A stretch of DNA of 64,000 nucleotides from an uncultured Bacteroidales bacterium (lineage in GTDB: Bacteria > Bacteroidota > Bacteroidia > Bacteroidales > Paludibacteraceae), in contig CAKZZM010000154.1 of NCBI GenBank assembly GCA_937885465.1, forward strand, positions 7,815-71,814. The letters are read 5' to 3'. Below are positions 26,539-35,569 of the stretch, in pieces (within the stretch, counting starts at the first letter, position 1; every line of letters begins with the position of its first letter). The notes under the pieces were generated by a model. The model saw only the letters and a list, made by a program, of their open reading frames with translations, made no database searches and was not told the origin of the DNA. Position numbers and translations under genes: made by a program.

Positions 26539-26569
26539 TTGCGTAATTGAAAATAAGATAGTAACTTTG
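26539..26569 (+). promoter_or_regulatory. promoter for the DUF2569-like gene
   Basis: TTG (26539-26541), 20 bases, TAACTTTG (26562-26569). The leader to the ATG at 26663 is about 85 bases and contains family H units (TCACTTGGTACTTCG) at 26583-26630. Confidence 0.75.
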
Positions 26570-26662
26570 AGATGTACGATTTAAGTCACTTAGTACTTCG
26601 TCACTTGGTACTTCGTCACTTGGTCACTTTCAGTAACTTTTCACTTCTAATTAATAACTACT

Positions 26663-27988
26663 ATGGAACAAGAAACATTAGTGGAGAACGTCTCCGAGCG
26701 TTCTGACTTAGTGGAGAACGCCTCCGAGCGTTCGGACTTATTACAAAACGATTCTCAACCCCCACGAAAGATTAATGGTTGGTTGGCGTTTTTCTTATGG
26801 GTAGGTGTCGGCTTTGGTGCCTTTATGAGTTGTGTTATCACTATCTTAGCAATAAGCAAGATAGGGGTTACTCCGGTGTCAGCACTTATTTATTGCGGTT
26901 ATTTAGGTGCTCTTGTCGTGACGGCGGTGATGACTATCGTTGCCTTCTACAAGCGCAAAGAGAATGCCGTTTCACTTGCATTCGTCTATATCGCTATTAT
27001 TGCAATTGACGGTCTGGCGCAAATCGCGCTGTCAGCGTTTGGAAATATTAGTTTAGAAATCAAAAATGTTGTTCGTCCGTTCTTATGGGCATTAATATGG
27101 TTCTTGTATCTAATGCTGTCTAAGCAGGTAAAAGAGGTCATACCGGTTGAGATTCGCAAAACAAAACCTGTAGAGATAATACTTCTCGTTGTTTATGTTG
27201 TTTCATGTATTGTTTTACACGTGGAATTGGATAAGATGGTTAAAGATCCGAAGAGCAGTCTTCTCGTAAGCAACGAATATCTTATTAAGCAAACTATTGC
27301 TGAAATGAATACAGAGTTTCCTACTATGTCTGATGGTATAAGAATTGAGAAGGTTACTCTGGAAGGGAAAACAGTGATGTATAATTACCAATTTCCAAAC
27401 GTTGGCCTTGACGATTTAGATGCCGGTTATATAAGCAAGCACTGCATCTACCACAAGCAAGAGGTTTTGGAAGGATATGCCACAGAAACGGATGAAGATA
27501 TAATAGGTATTACTGATCTATTTTTCGGTAGTGGTTACGATGTATGTTACCATTTCAAAGACAGAAAAGATATGACGGTTTATGATATTGTTGTAACGCC
27601 TTCTGAATACGAGTGGGCAAAGGAGCAGGCTGATACCTTCCGCTGTGAGAAGGCTGCATGGGAGGAACTGCTGACGGAGGTGAATAGCGAACTGCCTATT
27701 GAGTATTTGGGCGACTGCTTTCTCAACAATGTTACCGTTGATTTTGAAAATAATGCACTCATATACACGGTTGCCTTACCCGAGATGAAGAGTTATATTT
27801 TGAAACTGTTTATAACGGAATCCTATTTCAAAAACTTTATCATTGAAAACGCCGAAGGCCTGAGCAACTATCTGTGGTCAATGGCAGGAATTGACAAGAT
27901 GGATCTGAAATATCAGCTTGTCACCTCCGAGGGCGAAGACCATGTGCAAGTGGTAGTGCCATACGAGGAGTATAAGGAATATCTGTAA
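26663..27988 (+). CDS. DUF2569-like membrane protein with repeat-derived N-terminus
   Basis: 441 residues. Residues about 7-26 are two in-frame family A units ([10 protein letters not shown] and LVENASERSD), immediately before the true domain at KINGWLAFFLWVGVG. Four membrane segments lie at about 36-170, consistent with DUF2569, then RKTKPVEIILLVVYVVSCIV gives one more. A soluble C-terminal part (about 215-441) contains two related halves (IAEMNTEFPTMSDGIRIEKV and LLTEVNSELPIEYLGDCFLN). Function unknown. The insertions leave the start codon and first six residues (MEQETL) and should place extra hydrophilic sequence on the cytoplasmic side. A family A copy starts at the base after the stop. 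Confidence 0.75.
   Translation: MEQETLVENVSERSDLVENASERSDLLQNDSQPPRKINGWLAFFLWVGVGFGAFMSCVITILAISKIGVTPVSALIYCGYLGALVVTAVMTIVAFYKRKENAVSLAFVYIAIIAIDGLAQIALSAFGNISLEIKNVVRPFLWALIWFLYLMLSKQVKEVIPVEIRKTKPVEIILLVVYVVSCIVLHVELDKMVKDPKSSLLVSNEYLIKQTIAEMNTEFPTMSDGIRIEKVTLEGKTVMYNYQFPNVGLDDLDAGYISKHCIYHKQEVLEGYATETDEDIIGITDLFFGSGYDVCYHFKDRKDMTVYDIVVTPSEYEWAKEQADTFRCEKAAWEELLTEVNSELPIEYLGDCFLNNVTVDFENNALIYTVALPEMKSYILKLFITESYFKNFIIENAEGLSNYLWSMAGIDKMDLKYQLVTSEGEDHVQVVVPYEEYKEYL
26679..26738 (+). repeat. two 30-base family A units in frame at an N-terminus
   Basis: Cores at 26681-26703 and 26711-26733, period exactly 30 bases (10 codons). The second has GAACGC/GCGTTC; the first has T opposite G, a wobble pair. 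Confidence 0.92.
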
Positions 27989-28170
27989 GTAGAGAACGCC
28001 TCCGAGCGTTCAGACTTAGTGGAGAACGCCTCCGAGCGTTCAGACTTTTGACATCTGAACGTTCGGAGACGTTATCCACTGCACTTACCTCTCGTCTTTA
28101 TAAAGTCGGCATTTAATGCCGACTAAAGTGTATATCTCTCGTCTTTATAAAGTCGGCATTTAATGCCGAC
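27989..28170. repeat. A-A-A-B-B cluster between convergent genes
   Basis: Family A at 27989-28011 and 28019-28041 (compensated stems), a reversed copy at 28057-28079, then two family B hairpins ending near 28123 and 28170. It fills the gap between the DUF2569-like gene and the deoR-type gene, where the B hairpins could stop transcription. Confidence 0.9.
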
Positions 28171-28178
28171 TTTAAGTG

Positions 28179-28955
28179 TTATACCATTTTCAGCTCAATG
28201 CCGGCTGCTTTGAGGCGCGAGGGCAGACCGGTTGGTATGGCTCGGTCGGTGATGATGCAATGTATCTCAGAGGCGTTTGCTATATGGACGAAACTGCGTT
28301 TGTTGAATTTCGATGAGTCGAACACGGCGATTACCTTCGCAGCCTGTTGTATCATCTGTTGGTTGAGTAGGGCTTCTTCTAACGAAGGGGTAGAAACGCC
28401 GTTTTCTAACGAGAACGAATCTACTCCCAAAAATAACTTGTATCCGCTGAAGTTCCGCAGTACGGATATGGCGAGCGGACCGACGGTGGAATGACTGTTG
28501 ACACGCACATTGCCGCCTATGAGAATAACATCGAAACGCTTATATCGCATCAGCTCGGTGGCGATGTTCATAGCGTTGGTAATGATATGCAGGTTATAGA
28601 AATTGTCTAAGTGTCGTGCTATCTCAAGTGTGGTGGTGCCTGAGTCGAGCATGATGAAATCACCCTCGTTGATCATCTTTGTCGCTTCTTCCCCTATCCT
28701 CTCTTTTTCCTTAAAGTTAAATAACTTTTTCTTTCCGATAGAAGTGTCCTCATTCGGGTTTTCTATCGGTCGGCGCATCGCGCCTCCTCGTGTTCGAATG
28801 AGAAGGTTGCGACTTTGCAATATTGTGAGGTCCTTACGAATGGTAACCTCTGATATGCCTGTTTCGCGACTCAGTTCTGTTACCAGAACCTCTTCTTTTT
28901 TCTCTAACTGCCGCAGGATAAGTGCCCTGCGTTCTTTTGCCGATGATGCGTTCAT
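28179..28955 (-). CDS. DeoR-family transcriptional regulator
   Basis: 258 residues. The N-terminal winged helix is clear (RRALILRQLEKKEEVLVTEL, then ETGISEVTIRKDLTILQSRN and IRTRGGA). The DeoR sensor domain follows (IGEEATKMINEGDFIMLDSG, TTTLEIARHL, TNAMNIATEL, and LFLGVDSF). Such proteins sense sugar phosphates and usually repress catabolic genes. TTTCG/CGAAA motifs occur in its own promoter (29004-29052) and before agaS (11041-11178), so the likely regulon is the galactosamine/tagatose cluster. A -7 box TAATTTTG lies at 28981-28988 on the minus strand. Confidence 0.88.
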   Translation of the reverse strand: MNASSAKERRALILRQLEKKEEVLVTELSRETGISEVTIRKDLTILQSRNLLIRTRGGAMRRPIENPNEDTSIGKKKLFNFKEKERIGEEATKMINEGDFIMLDSGTTTLEIARHLDNFYNLHIITNAMNIATELMRYKRFDVILIGGNVRVNSHSTVGPLAISVLRNFSGYKLFLGVDSFSLENGVSTPSLEEALLNQQMIQQAAKVIAVFDSSKFNKRSFVHIANASEIHCIITDRAIPTGLPSRLKAAGIELKMV

Positions 28956-28980
28956 AGTAATCTGTCGGTTAAGTTTCCTA

Positions 28981-29052
28981 CAAAATTATAAATAATTTTC
29001 CGAATGCGAAAGTGAAAAAGTTTCGCATATTTTTTTCGAAACGTTACGAAAT
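28981..29052 (-). promoter_or_regulatory. deoR-type gene promoter with overlapping operator
   Basis: TAATTTTG (28981-28988, minus strand) is the -7 box. The inverted repeat ATGCGAAA (29004-29011) and TTTCGCAT (29021-29028), spacer 9, covers the -33 position. A second motif, TTTCGAAACGTTACGAAA, follows at about 29034-29051. This fits autorepression. Confidence 0.55.
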
Positions 29053-29121
29053 GTATCACAATCGCACCTCATGCTGTTAATACGTTTAATATAAATATGT
29101 TAGCCCGAGAATGTAGTAATT

Positions 29122-29137
29122 TATGCTATATAGCATA
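29122..29137. promoter_or_regulatory. 16-base perfect palindrome upstream of amidohydrolase gene
   Basis: TATGCTATATAGCATA, a perfect inverted repeat between the divergent regulator and amidohydrolase genes. It is followed by a -7 box TAATTTTG (29171-29178). It is probably a binding site for another regulator, since it does not resemble the TTTCG motifs. Confidence 0.5.
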
Positions 29138-29199
29138 CTATATCGAAGTCTTTATTAAGTTTGAATTTATTAATTTTGCATCCGAAAAATTATGTTTTT

Positions 29200-30333
29200 A
29201 TGAAAAAGTCGTTCGTTCTTTTCTTCTTAGGTATCAGCGTAGGTTTGGTGTCGTGTGGCGTGAAGTCTGCTTCTGAGAGAGCGTCTGCCTTATCCGGCGA
29301 AAATGGGGAGATGTCCGCGCCTTCTGACAGGGTGCTTGTGAGAAATTATTTCCCTGTTGTGGTGAATAATATATCTCAGACAAAGGTAGAGCGAGCAAAG
29401 TTTCCCATCATTGATATGCACTCGCATGATTATGTTGAGAAGGCGGGTGATTTAGAGAACTGGGTCAAGGTGATGGACGAGGTCGGCGTTGAGCATACCG
29501 CCATCATGCACTGCTCGTGGATTGGTCGTCCGTTTGAGGAGGTGGTGGAGGCATACGCTCCGTACAAGGACCGCTTCCGTCTGTGGTGCTGCTTTGATTA
29601 TACGGATATTGATACGCCGGAAGGTCTGGCTAACTCGCTGAAGACGTTGGAGCGTTATCATGATATGGGTGCCGTAGGTGTAGGTGAGTTGGGCGACAAG
29701 GGCGAGGGCGACCTGTATGCCCGTCCGGTAGAGGGTAAGGGTATTCATATCGATGACCCGCGAGTAAAACCGCTGCTTGACAAATGTGCTGAACTAAAAA
29801 TGCCGGTTAGCATTCACATTGGTGAGCCTATATGGATGTATCTGCCAATGGATGAGACTAACGATGGTCTGCCCAATGCCGCCGTTTGGCATGTGGATAC
29901 GACTAACTGCATGGGATACTACGGACTTGTCAACACTTTCGAGAATGCGGTTCGTGATAATCCGAATACTCTCTTCATCGCCTGCCATTATCTGAATATG
30001 AATGATGATTTGCCTCGCTTAGGTGCGATGCTGGATAAGTATCCTAATATGTATGTGGATATAGCGGCCCGTGTGGCAGAATCAGCGCATACACCGCGTG
30101 CTACTCGGGAGTTTCTGATTAAGTATCAAGACCGCGTTCTCTTTGGTACAGATAATGGTATGGACGAATCGATGTATCAGAATATCTTCCGCGTTCTTGA
30201 AACAAACGACGAACATTTCTATGTTCCGGAGTATAACTACCACTGGGCGTTGAGCGGATTTAACCTGCCGGACGAGGTGCTGAAGAAGATATACCACGAT
30301 AATGCAGAGAGGATACTGAAGGAATACAAGTGA
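29200..30333 (+). CDS. amidohydrolase (Amidohydro_2-type) lipoprotein
   Basis: 377 residues from ATG 29200, where a lipoprotein signal begins (MKKSFVLFFLGISVGLVSCG). The earlier in-frame ATG at 29161 precedes the -7 box and is not used. The TIM-barrel metal-dependent hydrolase motifs are IIDMHSHDY (metal ligands), MPVSIHIGEP, TLFIACHYLN and VLFGTDNGMD. Amidohydro_2 members include decarboxylases and lactonases, so the reaction is open. It could process a sugar acid lactone or acyl group released by the locus. It is transcribed away from the regulator and toward the glycosidase. Confidence 0.82.
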   Translation: MKKSFVLFFLGISVGLVSCGVKSASERASALSGENGEMSAPSDRVLVRNYFPVVVNNISQTKVERAKFPIIDMHSHDYVEKAGDLENWVKVMDEVGVEHTAIMHCSWIGRPFEEVVEAYAPYKDRFRLWCCFDYTDIDTPEGLANSLKTLERYHDMGAVGVGELGDKGEGDLYARPVEGKGIHIDDPRVKPLLDKCAELKMPVSIHIGEPIWMYLPMDETNDGLPNAAVWHVDTTNCMGYYGLVNTFENAVRDNPNTLFIACHYLNMNDDLPRLGAMLDKYPNMYVDIAARVAESAHTPRATREFLIKYQDRVLFGTDNGMDESMYQNIFRVLETNDEHFYVPEYNYHWALSGFNLPDEVLKKIYHDNAERILKEYK

Positions 30334-30482
30334 AAAAAGTGGAAAGAGCGGGCAGAGCCATAAAGAGCGGGCAGAGCCCTAAAGAGTCCCGCCCTACCAA
30401 AGCGTTGTCCATTATGCCGAATATTATTCGGCTGTCCCTCCCGCCAACCAAAGCGTTGTCCATTATGCCGGAAAGTTGAAAG
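30334..30482 (+). repeat. family G and J repeats before the glycosidase gene
   Basis: GCGGGCAGAGCC units at 30348-30380, then two copies of AAGCGTTGTCCATTATGCCG, the first with the full GCCGAAT-ATT-ATTCGGC hairpin (30416-30432). Confidence 0.85.
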
Positions 30483-30488
30483 CCGATT

Positions 30489-32441
30489 ATGAAAAAAGTC
30501 TTTTATCTATTATCTTTAACTGTTGCGGTCTTAAGTCTGACTGCGTGTCAGCCGAAGGCGGATAGTGGTGAACGCCTCCGAGCGTTCGACACCGAACGGC
30601 TGATCTGCGCGGAAGCGGATATGCAGGCGTTCCCGTATCAGCAGAAGGGCTTGCATGTGGTAAAGCAGCAGACGGTACGGAATGTTGACGGCGTGCCGGG
30701 ATTGCAGGTGATCCAGACGCAGTTCATCAATATAGGCAAGCCTGTGATGGTCAGAGCCTACGAGCTATGCCGCACAGAAATTGAGCCGAAAGATACAGTT
30801 GTATGGTCGCTACAGCCGAGCAGCACGGCGGCACGTATGGACTGGGTGCTGCCCGTTACGCAGGGATTCAGCAAGCAGAACTACCTTGGCATGAACAACT
30901 CCGACTACGGTGGTGGCATACCTGTGGTTGACCTGTGGCAGCGTGACGGCGGTGAGGCTATCGGGTTGTTTGAGCCGGTGCTGCGGATGATTTCAATGCC
31001 CGTGGAGTGGAAGCGCTATGATAACAAAGTGACGATGGCACTCCGTTATGATCTGCCGGAATCGGTAGAACTGGCAACTGGTGACACGTTGCGTTGCTAT
31101 AAGGCGTTCCGCTACAAGCATACGGGTGATTACTTTACCGCCCTGCGTACGTTCTCGGAGTATATGCAGGCGAACGAAGGGGTGGTGATGAGGCCATCTG
31201 AGCCGGAAGCGTTTGAACCCGTTTGGTGTGCGTGGGGATATGGGCGTCCGTTCAAAATGGATATGGTATTGGGTACGTTGGACAAGGTTGCCGAATTAGG
31301 TTTCACTTGGGTGGATATAGACGATGGCTACCAGATTGCGGAGGGCGACTGGAATACGAACGAGTATTTCCCTGGCGGTGACAAAGATATGCGTCATATA
31401 ACGGACGAGGTTCACAGGCGCGGTATGAAAGCCAAACTATGGTGGGCACCATTGGCGGCTGACCCGGATACGAAGTTGGTGAAAGAGCATCCCGAATATC
31501 TGCTCAAGACCGAGGAATGGGCACACGAGTATATCACGTGGTGGGACAGCTGGTATCTGTCGCCTGTTAATCCGGGTGTAGATGCCTATACGACTGACCT
31601 GCTGAAGATGTTTATCGACCGTTGGGGATTCGATGGCTTGAAGATTGATGGTCAGCATCTGAACTGCTGTCTGCCCGACTATAACGAGACGTCAGGGCTG
31701 AATGACCCTTGGGAGGCGCCCGAGCAGATGCCGACATACTTTGGTAAGATATACGAGCAGACTCGTGCCATGAAGCCAGATGCTGTTATTCAGGTTTGTC
31801 CCTGCGGCTGCGCAGTGAACTATTGGCTGCTGCCGCAGATCAACCAAGCCGTGGCATCCGACCCGATGAGTTCGCGTCAGGTGCGAATGAAACGCAAGGC
31901 TTACGCAGCTATGGCACCGGATCTGGCATACTACGGCGACCATGTGGAACTGACGGATGGCGGCAATGATTTTGCTTCGCAGATAGGTACGGGTTCGGTT
32001 ATCGGAACGAAGTTCACGTGGCCGAAGGACAACCCCGACTGGAACGAAGGTCCGTTCCTGCTCACGCCGGAGAAAGAACAACTGCTCCGCAAGTGGATGA
32101 AGATTTACAAGGAAAATAACCTTGCCCGAGGCGAATACATGAACCTCTATACGTGGGGTTTCGACTATCCTGAGGCGCATGTGATAAGAGTTGAAAGTCC
32201 GGGCAGAGCCCTAAAGTCGAAAGTCGAAAGCGCAGGGGAGGCGATGTACTATGCGTTCTATACCGATGATCAACCCTTCAGCGGTATAATAGAGTTACGC
32301 GGAATAGAGGCAGGCAAGACTTATACTGCCACAGAGTATGCAGCCGATGAACCGCGTGAGTTCGAGGTGGACGGCAGCAATCCGAAGATAGAGGTGAACT
32401 TCGAGCGGAGTTATCTGCTGAAAGTAGTAGAAAAGTGGTGA
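30489..32441 (+). CDS. GH36-type alpha-galactosidase-like lipoprotein
   Basis: 650 residues with a lipobox (VLSLTAC, Cys20). A beta-sandwich domain leads to a TIM barrel (about 245-540): FTWVDIDDGYQ, MKAKLWWAPLAADPD, and FDGLKIDGQHLNCC, where Asp387 is the expected nucleophile; ASDPMSSRQ holds the likely acid/base Asp458. This fits clan GH-D family 36, whose members act on alpha-galactosides or alpha-N-acetylgalactosaminides. The neighbouring galactosamine genes make the second attractive. Two repeat insertions are seen: SGERLRAF at 26-33, just after the lipid anchor, and a family G block (VESPGRALKSKVESAG) near 566-581. The stop TGA itself lies in a family A variant (GTGGTGAAC). Confidence 0.83.
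   Translation: MKKVFYLLSLTVAVLSLTACQPKADSGERLRAFDTERLICAEADMQAFPYQQKGLHVVKQQTVRNVDGVPGLQVIQTQFINIGKPVMVRAYELCRTEIEPKDTVVWSLQPSSTAARMDWVLPVTQGFSKQNYLGMNNSDYGGGIPVVDLWQRDGGEAIGLFEPVLRMISMPVEWKRYDNKVTMALRYDLPESVELATGDTLRCYKAFRYKHTGDYFTALRTFSEYMQANEGVVMRPSEPEAFEPVWCAWGYGRPFKMDMVLGTLDKVAELGFTWVDIDDGYQIAEGDWNTNEYFPGGDKDMRHITDEVHRRGMKAKLWWAPLAADPDTKLVKEHPEYLLKTEEWAHEYITWWDSWYLSPVNPGVDAYTTDLLKMFIDRWGFDGLKIDGQHLNCCLPDYNETSGLNDPWEAPEQMPTYFGKIYEQTRAMKPDAVIQVCPCGCAVNYWLLPQINQAVASDPMSSRQVRMKRKAYAAMAPDLAYYGDHVELTDGGNDFASQIGTGSVIGTKFTWPKDNPDWNEGPFLLTPEKEQLLRKWMKIYKENNLARGEYMNLYTWGFDYPEAHVIRVESPGRALKSKVESAGEAMYYAFYTDDQPFSGIIELRGIEAGKTYTATEYAADEPREFEVDGSNPKIEVNFERSYLLKVVEKW
30565..30587 (+). repeat. in-frame family A copy in the glycosidase
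   Basis: Core with GTGGT in place of GTGGA and compensated stem GAACGC/GCGTTC, read as SGERLRAF. It falls in the flexible tether behind the lipoprotein cysteine. Confidence 0.85.
32183..32235 (+). repeat. in-frame family G copy in the glycosidase
   Basis: AGTTGAAAGTCCGGGCAGAG with CCCTAAAGTCGAAAGTCGAAAG following. The hairpin GGGC-AGA-GCCC is kept. It is translated as VESPGRALKSKVES between two C-terminal beta strands. Confidence 0.8.
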
Positions 32442-32518
32442 ACGTCTCCGAACGTTGCACCTTCGTACATCGTACATTGTCACTTTGTACATTGTACATT
32501 GTCACTTTGTACATTGTA
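32435..32518 (+). repeat. family A copy holding a stop codon, then family H units
   Basis: Core variant at 32435-32457 overlaps the glycosidase stop (TGG TGA). GTACATTGTACATTGTCAC units fill 32466-32518 up to the SusC gene. Confidence 0.85.
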
Positions 32519-32544
32519 AATAGTTTAACCAAATATTTAATCAC

Positions 32545-35517
32545 ATGAAACGATTACTACCAATCCTATTGAGCCTGATGCTTGCTGTATCAGCATTTGC
32601 TGACATCAACGTGAAAGGCCGGGTTATCGATGCCGATGGCTCCGAGCCACTGATTGGCGTGAGTATTCTCGTGCAGGGTACGACACAAGGTACAGTGACC
32701 GACTTCGACGGAAACTTTGAAATAATTGTTCCCGACAAGGCGGTGTTGCAATTCTCATACATCGGCTACAAGACCATAGAAGTACGTGCCGTATCGAGTA
32801 TGCATGTCATTATGGAGAGCGATGCACAGCAACTGCAAGAGGTTGTCTCTTTAGGCTACTCTGCTGTAAAGCGTGCCGAGTTAAGTTCTGCAGTTGTAAC
32901 GGTGAGTGCTGACGCGCTGACGGACGTAACGACCAGCGATGTGGGCAATATGTTGCAGGGCAAGGTCGCCGGTGTACAGGTAAGTAACTCGACCGGTCAA
33001 CCGGGTGCCGGAGCTGAGATACGCATCCGTGGTACAGGTTCTATCACAGCAGCGAGTGACCCCGTATATGTAGTTGACGGAGTGATGGGCGGCAACTTCA
33101 ACCCCAACGATGTGGAAACAATCTCAATATTGAAAGATGCAGGTGCCACAGGCATCTATGGTGCTGCGGCTGCCGGTGGCGTAATCGTTGTGACAACCAA
33201 GCAGGGCAAGCGTCAGGAGAAGGCACGCGTCAATGCGCGGATTACTGTTGGCGGTACGCAACCATTGTTTGGAAACTACAGGATGATGAAATCTGAAGAG
33301 TTGTACGACTACCAAAAAGTCATGTATAACGACAAAGGCATAAAAGGGGCCACGTTTAATAACCTGCGACCGATTACTTTGTTAGAAGAAGATCACGATT
33401 GGAAAGATTATTTCTTCAAGAACGGCATGACGCAGGACTACTATGTGTCCGTAGCCGGTGGCGGTCAGAAGTTAGGCTATTACGCATCGTTTGACTACTA
33501 CAAACAGGATGGTACATTTATCAACACAGGTTACGAGAAGTTCTCAGGACGTGTAAATTTGAATGCTGAGTTGTTCAAGTGGTTGGATATGCGCCTGAGT
33601 ACATATTTTGACAAATCCAAGTCGGAAAGTGAGGCGTCGTGGATTATGATGAATGACGCATATACCAAACTGCCGTGGGATAATCCGTATGATGAGGATG
33701 GAAATCTCGTATATATATCTTCTGCCAAACGCCCGGATGGGAGTACTTGGTACTCGCAGGACAAGTGGAATGCGTTGCATAACACCCAATATGACTTTAG
33801 TCGCGGCACAGGCCTCTCTATGGGGGCTGACTTGCAACTCAATTTTCATATAACCGACTGGCTGACGCTCCAATCCACCAACCGATTCTCGCATAGTAAC
33901 GGCAAATGGACTTCTTATGTTGATCCTCGCAGTTTCAACTCAACCTATAATAACGGTTTCATGGAGGAATCATACGACCAATCTAATTCTTTTGGAACGA
34001 CTGACATACTGAAGGCCTCTTATCAGTGGGGAGCACATTCCGTAAACGGTATGGTTGGATTTGAGTATGGATTATGGAAGAGTGAATATACCACAGCATC
34101 CGGTACAGGTATGCCAAATGGCGTGAGTGCGCTCAACGCTACCGTACCTCAAGAAGTATCAGGTTATACAGTCCCCGGAGCGGGCTGGGCAACATTTATT
34201 CAAGCAGGTTACGATTACGGAAAACGCTATTTTATCAATGCCACGTTCCGTGCTGAAGCAAGTTCAATCTTCGCTCCTGAACATCGCGTAGGATATTTCC
34301 CCTCTGTAGCCGCAAGTTGGCTAATCAGCAACGAGAACTTTATGAAGGATCAGAAAGTTGTCAGTTTCCTTAAGCTCCGCGCTTCCTATGGTATAACGGG
34401 TAATAATAATATCCCGGCTTACAGGTATCTTTCTACGTATGCTCTCAAGAGTAAGTATCAGAACACAACAACGGCAATTGTAAGTCGATTGAGTAACCCG
34501 TTACTTCACTGGGAAACAGCCAATATGGCAGCGGTAGGTATTGATTTAACTTTTATTGGCCGCATCGATATGTCGTTGGATTTATACAATACGGATAATA
34601 CAGGCCTGCTACTGAACGTTCCTGTTGCTCCCTCCACGGGTTTCTTTGAGGTAACCAAGAATGCAGGTACCGTTCGCAATCAAGGTGTTGAATATCGTAT
34701 TGATGCCGAAGTCCTTAAGGTGAGTGATGTTCGCTGGGACGTAGGCTTCAATATCGGCTTTAACCGCAACAGAGTTACTTATACTCCGGATCACGTCCCA
34801 TTCCTTCAGAGTGCCAATGCTGTTAACCAGCAGGTCAAAGAAGGGCAAGATATATTCTCATGGTACTTGAAAGAGTGGGCAGGTGTGGATCCCGAAAATG
34901 GTGACCCCTTGTGGTATATTGTTAATGCGGATGGAACAAAGACCACAACAAACAACTATAAACTCGCAACCGAGCAGGTGGTAGGCAAAGCAACGCCACT
35001 CTTCCAAGGTGGTTTGAATACACAGGTTAGTTGGAAAGGTCTCAGCCTGAGTATCAATACCAATTTCACCTATGGTAATAAGGTATATAACTATAACCGC
35101 CAAGCTCTTGATGCAGATGGTGCCTATTTAGGTTATGGTCAGTATTCAATCCAAGATTCTAAACTCGGTTGGAAGCGTTGGGAAGCATCGGGTGATGTCG
35201 CTACTCATCCCAAAGCTGTTCTGAATGGTAACAAGAGCTCAAACGATGTGTCATCACGTTATTTGGAGGATGGCAGTTATTTCCGTCTGAAGAACATTAC
35301 CTTGAGTTATGATTTAGCTGCTACTTTGATTCCGAAGAAGATTATGAGCAAGTGCCGCGTATATATATCCGCCGACAATTTAGCCACCGCTACAAAGTTT
35401 TCGGGTATGGATCCGGAAGTTAGCATCAGAACATCGGAATATTCACTGGCGGGTATGTATTCTGATCAATATCCGGTGGCTCGTAACATCGTTGGAGGTA
35501 TAGAAATAGAGTTCTAA
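32545..35517 (+). CDS. SusC-like TonB-dependent receptor
   Basis: 990 residues with a signal peptide. A carboxypeptidase-like plug extension comes first (VKGRVIDADGSEPLIGVSIL, residues about 24-100), then the plug (LSSAVVTVSADALTDVTTSD, GNMLQGKVAGVQVSNSTGQP, RIRGTGSITAASDPVYVVDG) and a 22-strand-type barrel ending in a terminal aromatic-x-phenylalanine strand (GGIEIEF). It should form the outer-membrane channel that works with the SusD-like lipoprotein next to it and with TonB for import of oligosaccharides. No repeat insertion is present. The start of its operon is likely the glycosidase gene or upstream. Confidence 0.95.
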   Translation: MKRLLPILLSLMLAVSAFADINVKGRVIDADGSEPLIGVSILVQGTTQGTVTDFDGNFEIIVPDKAVLQFSYIGYKTIEVRAVSSMHVIMESDAQQLQEVVSLGYSAVKRAELSSAVVTVSADALTDVTTSDVGNMLQGKVAGVQVSNSTGQPGAGAEIRIRGTGSITAASDPVYVVDGVMGGNFNPNDVETISILKDAGATGIYGAAAAGGVIVVTTKQGKRQEKARVNARITVGGTQPLFGNYRMMKSEELYDYQKVMYNDKGIKGATFNNLRPITLLEEDHDWKDYFFKNGMTQDYYVSVAGGGQKLGYYASFDYYKQDGTFINTGYEKFSGRVNLNAELFKWLDMRLSTYFDKSKSESEASWIMMNDAYTKLPWDNPYDEDGNLVYISSAKRPDGSTWYSQDKWNALHNTQYDFSRGTGLSMGADLQLNFHITDWLTLQSTNRFSHSNGKWTSYVDPRSFNSTYNNGFMEESYDQSNSFGTTDILKASYQWGAHSVNGMVGFEYGLWKSEYTTASGTGMPNGVSALNATVPQEVSGYTVPGAGWATFIQAGYDYGKRYFINATFRAEASSIFAPEHRVGYFPSVAASWLISNENFMKDQKVVSFLKLRASYGITGNNNIPAYRYLSTYALKSKYQNTTTAIVSRLSNPLLHWETANMAAVGIDLTFIGRIDMSLDLYNTDNTGLLLNVPVAPSTGFFEVTKNAGTVRNQGVEYRIDAEVLKVSDVRWDVGFNIGFNRNRVTYTPDHVPFLQSANAVNQQVKEGQDIFSWYLKEWAGVDPENGDPLWYIVNADGTKTTTNNYKLATEQVVGKATPLFQGGLNTQVSWKGLSLSINTNFTYGNKVYNYNRQALDADGAYLGYGQYSIQDSKLGWKRWEASGDVATHPKAVLNGNKSSNDVSSRYLEDGSYFRLKNITLSYDLAATLIPKKIMSKCRVYISADNLATATKFSGMDPEVSIRTSEYSLAGMYSDQYPVARNIVGGIEIEF

Positions 35518-35569
35518 CGAATTACGTATTGCATAAATTACTGAATTAATGAGTTAAAGATTGATCATT

